Below, piece after piece: positions 57,075-64,000 of a stretch of 64,000 nt of DNA (position 1 is the first letter of the stretch; every line of letters starts with the position of its first letter). The DNA lies in assembly GCA_030272155.1 (NCBI GenBank), contig CP126207.1, forward strand, positions 2,294,001 to 2,358,000, read 5' to 3'. The notes beneath the pieces were generated by a model. The model was given only the letters and a program-made list of their open reading frames with translations. It did no database searches and had not been told where the DNA came from. This DNA comes from Tetradesmus obliquus (lineage: Eukaryota; Chlorophyta; Chlorophyceae; Sphaeropleales; Scenedesmaceae). The translations under genes and the position numbers were made by a program.

Positions 57075-59589
57075 GGGATAACTAACAGCATTGATCACCA
57101 TGCCATGCATGGGTGGGCTGCTGAGAGTTCAGCAGTGGAAACAACAGACGATACATGATAGACACAGATGGAACATGATCCCACAGTGTGCTACATGCTT
57201 TTGCGCATGCATTCGCAACATTCATACGTTGAATTGTGCCTCAGATGTCTTGCGTAGGCTGCCAGTAGACCACGCCGCATACATGTACGTAACTCGTAAT
57301 GCCCCTTCGCCGCCTCATCAGACAGCCAAATCCTTCAGGGACACCGCACCAGCCTTTCTATCAATGAATCACTAACTGTGCATGCGTTGCATGCAAAGGG
57401 ACAACTAGAGCAGCGGCTGCATGCATTAGCCCTGGGTACGCCACATGGAGAAGCCAGTGAATGGCAGCATATGGTCGCAGGCAGCAGACAGATGACACCC
57501 AGAGGCGCAGCGCGGCAGCGGTCAACAAAATTAGCATAGCTCCTGGCAAGCGCTGCCAGCGCTCCAGCTACTGCATTGGCATACTAGTGCCCCTGTTGGC
57601 TATGCCAGTGGCGCCGCAAGCTGCCACAGTCTGCAGGCGCTTGCCATGCATGCAACCATCCAACTGGTTCAACCGGCAACAATTCCTCATCTACCAGGAA
57701 CATCAGGTGCCGCTGCAACCGCTGACACCACCACTGACACCCACAGGAGCATGCAGGCACTTCTGCAGTGCCAGTAGTCAGCTGTCTCCTGCTGCGTCAC
57801 ACACTAGCACTCCCAAGCACAGCAGCAGCAACAGCAGACCAAGCAGCGGCAAACGCAGCGCCCGCACTCGCAGGCAGGCCCATAGGCACGATAAAAACTG
57901 CGGTGCAAGGTCAGGTGGCTTGGTGCTGAACGGTGTCAAGAGCGCAGCAGGAGCAGCAGCACCGGGCGCAACGATGCAAAGCACAGCCTCATAAGTATGT
58001 TCTCAATACGTGTCTTCAACAGCCCCTGAACTTGTGTTGCAAGTTCAAACTAGCTTTGAAGTGCAGCGCATATGCAAGCGAGCTGCATCTGGCACCACAG
58101 CAGCAGCGGCCAGCGCACAAGCTGCAGCATTGCGCATTCTATCCAAGTCAGAAGCAACAAGTTCCACAAGCCAACAATCTGCTGCTGCAGCATGGTGCTT
58201 CTATTGGCACATCAGCGCAGCAATACTTCAGGCACAGAGGGCTGGCTGCCAGGTATGCTGTGGCAGCGTGCTTGCAGCAACACAATGGCAGCAGCACTGA
58301 CTAGGCCTCTTGAGTGCACGGCTTCACACGACAGCAACTGGTAAGTGCCTTGACACATGCAGGGCGGCATAATCGCGCTGTGATGTGCTGTTGCGTATGC
58401 TGTCACTCTGGAGCACGTGCGAGTGCGTCATGATACTTTTGCAGTCTGCGTGCACTATCAAACAAGGGCCCTTCTGTGCCACGTGCCAGGCGAACCACCA
58501 CACTGCGCCACACACAGCGCACCAGAAACCTGCCACATGTTTGTAGCAGTCAGCATGACCTGGCAAACAATTTATAGCCAGGGGGCCAGGAGCACCTCCC
58601 TGCAACCAGCAGTGCCACATGCTTCATTGCTTGCATGCCTGCCCTGCCAGAGGACAAGCGGCACCCGCGTGCGAGTACTAAAGACTGCCATGCTTGCCGG
58701 TGCTGTCCACAGCCCTGCCTGGTTGTGTCATCAAACCCTGACAAGGGCTCTTTTGTGACGGCACCCCAGGCTGTCGAATTCTCGGACTGTCATGCGGGTG
58801 CAGCACAACTGCACACGGCTTGGGCTTGGCAGGCCCTGGACAAGCGATATGGAGCGTAGCCTGCTGATCCGCGATTGGACTGTCTTCCAGTTGATATGCT
58901 GAATTGAAGTGTTCACTTGGTGCTGGTAAGCATGTGATGTCCAGCTGGCGCCTGTTTCGCCCCACGTGGGCGGGCTTGCTTCCTCCTGCCGAGTGCTACA
59001 CAGCAGGAGTAGCAGGAGGGGCAGAGGCGAGTGTGCACAGGAGCAGCAGACAGCGACAGGTGGGTAAGTGGGTGAGGGGAACCACAGGTGCACCACAGCA
59101 GGTGGCATGTTTGGCATGCGCGAGGGTGCAGGATGCCTCATAGCAGATAAATCCGTCCATTTTTACATGGCTACGCAGCGAGTACTGCAGCTATGCTGCA
59201 GGACAGCACCAGTCGCTGAGTGTGACCCGGCCTGCCATCATGTGCTAGGTGCACGACTGGCACTGCTCAAGAATCATCACATGTGGCACACACATGCGGC
59301 TTAAGGGTCGCTGCGGGACCTATCTGCGAGTTCTGGCGCCACACTGTGACAGGTGCTTACCTGTGCTCAGGCTGATGGACCTAGCGCAAGGTGTACAAAG
59401 CGACATCACACAGCGGTAACCTTGGCGCAGGAGGTATGCGCCTACCGCTGGATTGCAAGGCCAGCTGCAGCGGCAGCAGCGAGGGCAGGCCTGAGCTGCT
59501 GCCGCTGCACTGGTGCTGCTGTTGTTGACGAGAGCACCGCCGCGCAACGGCACCGTGGACCTGCGCGCAGTACCCGTGAAAAGATGTAA
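57075..59589. other. Intergenic, no gene recognised
   Basis: Several frames of 60-177 codons with Gln/Ala/Cys bias and no domain or splice support. Confidence 0.45.
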
Positions 59590-60216
59590 CTATGTGTTGA
59601 TAAAGAACGACAGCACATTGCGGACTGCACGGGCGCTGCATGACTTCAGGCGTTTGCAGAAGGTGTTGACGAACAACCCATTTTCACCAGGCAACTCGAC
59701 AAGCCACTGACACACATCGCTTGCAATTTGCATAGTATTGATCCAGTTCTGGTATGCTGTTTCAAGGGACTGATGTGCTTGAAGGTTCGCAAGGTTGGGC
59801 CTCACCTTGATACTAAACGGTTCGGAGCTGTAGATGGCAGGTTTAATTTTCAAGCACGGTTGCTGCTTACGGTAGCGCTGGTTGTCCGGGGCAGTGTGGA
59901 TAGGTGCGTCGAACCTGCGTCTGATTGTGTCTAGCCTGCCAGCGACGATGACGCTCAACTTTCCTGAAAAGCTGTGAGACGCGAATTGCATTGTTATTTC
60001 TTTTTTTTTCAAAATTATGTGGGCCTGCTGCGGCGAAGTGGCACTTCGGAAGTGCCCTTGCGTCAAAATTGTCACCTCCGCACTGATTACCAGGTATTCA
60101 TAGTTGCCAATTGAAGCGAAATGGCGGAGTGCAAGCAACGTTTGGTTCACGAAACAGGTTTTTTTTGCCTGTACTGCCCTTAACCGCAGCCTTTGCCTTT
60201 GGGAGGCAAAATTCAC
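59590..60216 (-). CDS. Hypothetical protein, 208 residues
   Basis: The longest frame in this part, with balanced composition and not repeat-driven. The second half (LSVIVAGRLDTIRRRFDAPI ... ETAYQNWINTMQIASDVCQW) looks protein-like, with alternating charged and hydrophobic residues. The first part crosses an A/T run. CTTTTCAG at about 59965 is a good acceptor, so the gene may begin with a spliced exon there. It lies 250 bp from two inverted-repeat elements and may be host or transposon-derived. I do not recognise the family. Confidence 0.35.
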   Translation of the reverse strand: MNFASQRQRLRLRAVQAKKTCFVNQTLLALRHFASIGNYEYLVISAEVTILTQGHFRSATSPQQAHIILKKKEITMQFASHSFSGKLSVIVAGRLDTIRRRFDAPIHTAPDNQRYRKQQPCLKIKPAIYSSEPFSIKVRPNLANLQAHQSLETAYQNWINTMQIASDVCQWLVELPGENGLFVNTFCKRLKSCSARAVRNVLSFFINT

Positions 60217-60468
60217 TCCAACTCATCGGCAGCACTGTGTAACCAAATTAATGCCAGCCGAATGAATTTGAGTATTTGCCTTTCCATCATTCAAAGGTGG
60301 ACGAAGTATCCCAGGATACAGCGTGACCATGCTCGCTGCAAACAACGTTGCAACCTTAGCAGCTTTAAAGCTGCTGTCAGTCAAAATTTTGATAATGATG
60401 TCAAAATTTTGACTTGCCATCAATACATGTACACCAGGATGACTGGTATTCTTCATTGGACACGAACT

Positions 60469-61075
60469 GCCCCTCTTTTACACTAGAGAGGGGGGATGTG
60501 GGTAAATCATGATTTACCAAATTGATCAATTGGCAAAGATGGACATCGTGACCAAGGGTACATTACCGTAAACGCACTAATTGTAAGCAGCGGTAATGTA
60601 CTTATAGCAACATTTGTGTATTTACTTTAGTGCGATCGCACAGGTTCGACAGCGGGGGATACCTATGTTTGCCGTGGAGGATACAGGCCCGGGCTATATG
60701 CTGGGGCCCGAGCATCACTGCTGCTGGCAGCAGCATGCAACAGCTGTGCTGAGGAAACTTCAGCGCATGCAGCAATGTCTTAAACCCTCATTCAGCGATC
60801 TTACGACTGAAAGCAGCAAAAAACGGTCTGTGACGGGCTGTGTCATACTTATCATTCTCGCGTTTGCAAGTTTCAGGCCGGTGACATACTTATATTTAGC
60901 GCTATGTGCAGTGCTAATTCGTGAGGATACTTAAATTACCGCTACTTATGATTAGTGCGATTACGGTACCCCCCTATTTCAAGACAGATGGTGCTGGGGC
61001 GGCGGCGGCTACACGATCTCCATCAGTGCCAATTGACCCACCCACATCCCCCCTCTCTAGTTTAGAAGAGGGGCA
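60469..61075. mobile_element. Inverted-repeat element A, about 607 bp
   Basis: The left end (TGCCCCTCTT, then ACTAGAGAGGGGGGATGTGG) is mirrored at 61030-61075. The arms continue inwards through CAATTGGCA, GATGGA.ATCGTG and GGGTAC...ACCGTAA.CGCACTAAT, making each about 120-140 bp with small indels. The left arm holds its own inner hairpin GTACATTACCG/CGGTAATGTAC. The centre (about 60610-60930) is unique, with no recognised gene. A non-autonomous foldback DNA element is likely. Confidence 0.65.
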
Positions 61076-61087
61076 AGAAAGTTTATT

Positions 61088-61560
61088 ACTAGAGAGGGGG
61101 AGGTGGGTGGGTCAATTGGCAAAGATGGGAGATGGCGTCCTCATCCATCGCCATTCAGGAATTTGGTGATCACCAATGGCATTCCAATACCCGAAAAACT
61201 GTACAGCTAAGGAACGGGTAATATTACCCGTTCACATCCGGGTAATGAAACCTACTATTTCTATATTATACTGGCTATTGAGCCTCGATCGCTGCAAACG
61301 ACACCATTGGATCGACCTGAACACTGCGAGTCCAAAGCCGTTGAAAGCGCGGCTGTCCGCCTTGTATTCGCAAAAAAATTGCCAAATTACCAACTCTACT
61401 ATATGGTAATGTTACCCGTTTTTGCTTAGCTGTGTCTGTACAGTTTGGTGCGGATTGGAATGCCATGTGTCATTGAATGATCATGACACGCCTTTGTCAC
61501 TGACTGCTAGTCACGATCTCGGTCTTCACCAGTTGAACCACCCACCTGACCCCTCTAGAG
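61088..61560. mobile_element. Inverted-repeat element B, about 473 bp
   Basis: It starts ACTAGAGAGGGGGAGGTGGG and ends with the inverted equivalent at 61532-61560. Inner matches include ATGGCATTCCAAT, AACTGTACAG, CTAAG and CGGGTAA.ATTACC, giving arms of about 170 bp. The terminal motif (CTAGAGAGGGGG, GTGGGT, CAATTGGCAAAGATGG) is shared with element A, 13 bp away, so both belong to one family. Confidence 0.62.
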
Positions 61561-62518
61561 CCTCTAGTAGAGATTGGATCTCTACTTTGGAAGAGGGACA
61601 ATCACAACGTTGCAACGGAGCCGGACATGCGGTCTCGAGAGCTCCGCGATTTAAGATGCTGCTGCTGCTGCTGCCAGGCCCTGACACCCCTGAGGGGTGC
61701 ACACGGATTGAGTACTCCAGCTAGTATAACAGCTGGCACTACTGATGTGCCACCTCCGAGGTGCTGGCAGCACCAGGTCACACCTTCTGCACAGTTGGAG
61801 CGCCAGGGGACCTTGGGCGGGGGGTCTCCTGCCAAGCAATGCTTGAAGGTGCGCAGCTTTGCATTTTTCATGGTAGACTGTCCTTTTTACACTGCCTGGG
61901 TCGCTGACAACCACTTGCTTGTTTACAAAAGGTGCGCAGTTATGCTTTTACAATGCTTACAATCGTCCTATTTACACTGGCATGCCTCAAAGCGCGGCAC
62001 GAATGGCGAGGCCCTTTTTAACAGGATCAGCGCACGCGTTGCACGCTCGTGCATTTATCATGCCTAAAACTGTCAATGTGCACGCAAAACTGCTGATAAG
62101 CGCTGTTATTCTTACGCACGAAACAAGCATCGAGCAGCCCTTGCCTCACGGCACATATCGCAATCGCCCGAATGAGGCTTGCAACCCTACGACAGCTGAC
62201 CGGGCCAGTGACAGTCACAGTCACCCCCCCCCCCCCCCTGCAGTTACCCCCAACCCATGCGCGCTCCTCCCGGAGCCCCATCCCACACAGCCCAAACCAC
62301 GGCACCAAACAGCCCGAAATAGGTTTTTTTTGTGGTTACCAAGGGGGGTTTTGCGCACAATTAGTTCTGTAAAGGTCCAAACCAACTGGCGCCAATGCAA
62401 GGTAACAGCTTTAAGTGCAACACATGCAGCATATTTCATGGGCATAAGGGCTCTGTAGCAAACATGATTTTATGATCGATTTGCTCCTCGACACGGCACA
62501 GTGTGATATTGTCTGTAT
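61561..62518. other. Intergenic with dispersed repeats and a poly-C run
   Basis: Holds copies of the GGTGCGCAG repeat (61849, 61930) and a C homopolymer of about 15 at 62223. No supported gene. Confidence 0.5.
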
Positions 62519-63674
62519 ACAGTGTGCATGGTGTTGGTTTTGTCTGGGCCGATGCTTCCCAACCCCACAAGCACAACGCCGAGCCTGTTTTGCTTCTGGT
62601 GATTTTCCATTTGTATGAGGTTCTCAAAGTCAGACCCATGGCAGTGAACAGCTGTTGCTTGAAAGTGTTCTCGCCATGCAACGCTGCACAGTGAGTCTGA
62701 GCTCAGTGACTGCTATACACTGCATTGGCAGCATGGCCTGCATGCAGCACTCCGGACATGGGATAGCGCCCAAATTCCATGTGAGATTTACGATTGTATT
62801 TCTAGTGTTGATCATTTACTGGTGGCCAGACTGACAGGACCGCACATGAGCCAAGATATGCTGCTGTGCAACTGTGGCAGCGCAAGTGGCAGTTGGTTGA
62901 AGTCAAGCACCCTGAGCAACTGCTGTCCAGGCAAGTCACACAACAACTTCATGCTGGTTGGTAGACGTATGGTGAATGCAATTAATATGTCTGGAAACCG
63001 TGAATACCATGGCAAACACAGGGGACCGTGCCAGGCCGAAAGAAGCTTCTTTCTTACTTAAGTAAGAAGCACAGGCGATGTAACAACCAGGTACACCTGC
63101 TGCTGAGGTGCCAGTCAAATCGAAAACACGCATTAAGTTTCGAGCTCATGCGTTTCGGCTGCGCGCACAACCAACATCGTGCTCCGTTCAAAACCTTCCA
63201 TCGTATGACGAGTTTGCGCACAGTCGATACGACCCAGGGAGAACTTGCAGGACGCAGTTTCGAAGGATTGTGCGCACTGAAACGTTGCAGAGCATCTCTT
63301 TGATCATTTTTTTCGCGCTTTCAAGTGCCTGCAGCCTCTTCTTGAATGGCTCGCAGTCGTATCAAGTGACATGCCCTATGTTATACGGGTACCGACGGCA
63401 GCTCAGGCCAGTTTATGGATGATTTCAGGTGGCATTCACATTCACTCCGCCTATCATACCGTTTCCTCACCCCCTATCCACAGCTGGAGCCTATTCACGC
63501 AGGTTGCCAGCGTATTCTGGTTTCACGCCTTCAACGAGTGATGACAATGAAGTGTATGAGAGAGCAGTGAAGTATGAAGGCGCAGCAGCTTGGCCAGAGG
63601 TTGAGGGTGTGTTTGACAGTTCAGATGAAACTGAGTTCAATCCTTACATTGACAGTGAGCATGAAGAGCTATGA
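62519..63674 (+). CDS. Intron-split gene of unknown function, 3' end
   Basis: A chain of plausible exons is visible. One starts after TATACAG (about 62522) and encodes VHGVGFVWADASQPHKHNAE ... KVFSPCNAA, ending at GTGAGT (about 62691). A short exon encodes HMACMQHSGHGIAPKFH, ending at GTGAGA (about 62782). A stretch at about 62832-62930 encodes YAAVQLWQRKWQLVEVKHPE, ending at AG-GCAAGT, a possible GC-AG intron. The exon from 63092 after CAACCAG encodes KSKTRIKFRAHAFRLRAQPT ... SRYDPGRTCRTQFRRIV. The last exon after ATTTCAG (63429) ends in an acidic tail, DSEHEEL, with stop TGA... read as GAGCTATGA at 63674. Exact joins are uncertain and the 5' end is not found. I recognise no domain. It could be a host gene or part of an unknown transposon. 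Confidence 0.4.
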
Positions 63675-64000
63675 AGTTACATGATTTGTTCACCATTGAA
63701 GTCACATGATGTGGCCCCTTGACGGCTAGTGGTGTAGACTAATGATGATGTGCTTTGCCATGCGCATTTCCTCGAGCACAAATTAGGGTGTGTACCACTT
63801 GCGCCAGCAATCATTTCGGATGGCTGGTTCTCCTTACTACGCAGCCATGATTAGACTGCTTTATTGGAGCAGCTGACTGAGCGAGTGCGGTTCCCTGGAG
63901 TTGGTGCGGCGTTTTCCCTGTCCAAGATAATGCGGATATAGACTCCTTTATTTGGGCGGCTGGCATTGAGTGTCGGTCGGGTGTGTGCGGTATGCAATTG
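63675..64000. other. Downstream region, no gene recognised
   Basis: 3' flank of the preceding gene; no feature identified. Confidence 0.5.

Overview
This window looks like nuclear DNA of a green alga, most likely a chlorophycean (Scenedesmus/Chlamydomonas-like). The reasons are intron-split genes with GTGAGT donors and CTGCAG acceptors, very abundant CAG/CTG runs giving poly-Gln, poly-Ala and poly-Leu frames, an SBP-box transcription factor (a green-plant family), and many minisatellites. I saw no bacterial gene organisation, no rRNA and no tRNA.

Region 1 (1-22560) is a tandem array of an almost identical 3,667-bp unit: six full units and a partial one, continuing off the left edge. Each unit carries (a) a Tc1/mariner-like DDE transposase gene on the minus strand, split by one 707-bp intron; (b) inside that intron, on the opposite strand, an open frame for a zinc-ribbon plus PD-(D/E)XK-like nuclease whose stop codon almost touches the splice donor; and (c) a 715-bp non-coding CACTA-type element (ends CACTG, 3-bp AGT duplication). 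In unit 2 the CACTA element is gone and a 3-bp footprint remains between the two AGT copies. The array ends on the right exactly at a CACTA terminus.

Region 2 (22561-26041) holds repeated, partly decayed exons of a minus-strand Cys-rich, probably extracellular, protein gene, among CTG runs and minisatellites. Two copies of a hairpin-plus-(TGTAA)n retroelement-like tail follow.

Region 3 (28056-32180) is a plus-strand secreted zinc metallopeptidase gene (signal peptide, HExxH motif, C-terminal beta domain) with a minisatellite intron and duplicated exon fragments.

Region 4 (32200-45100) is gene-poor: a 482-bp inverted-repeat element, a Gln-rich protein gene, a 5'-truncated LINE, a possible small gene, and several tandem repeat fields.

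Region 5 (45311-48472) is a minus-strand SBP-box transcription factor gene with altered zinc ligands and a long Gln/Ala-rich tail. The tail shares a small Cys motif with the Gln-rich protein at 35 kb.

Region 6 (48473-64000) is mostly intergenic with dispersed repeats, an unidentified minus-strand ORF (59590-60216), two neighbouring inverted-repeat elements (60469-61560), and a plus-strand intron-split gene of unknown function ending at 63674.

Exon models come from reading splice signals and phase by eye. Functional calls rest on recognised motifs, not on searches.
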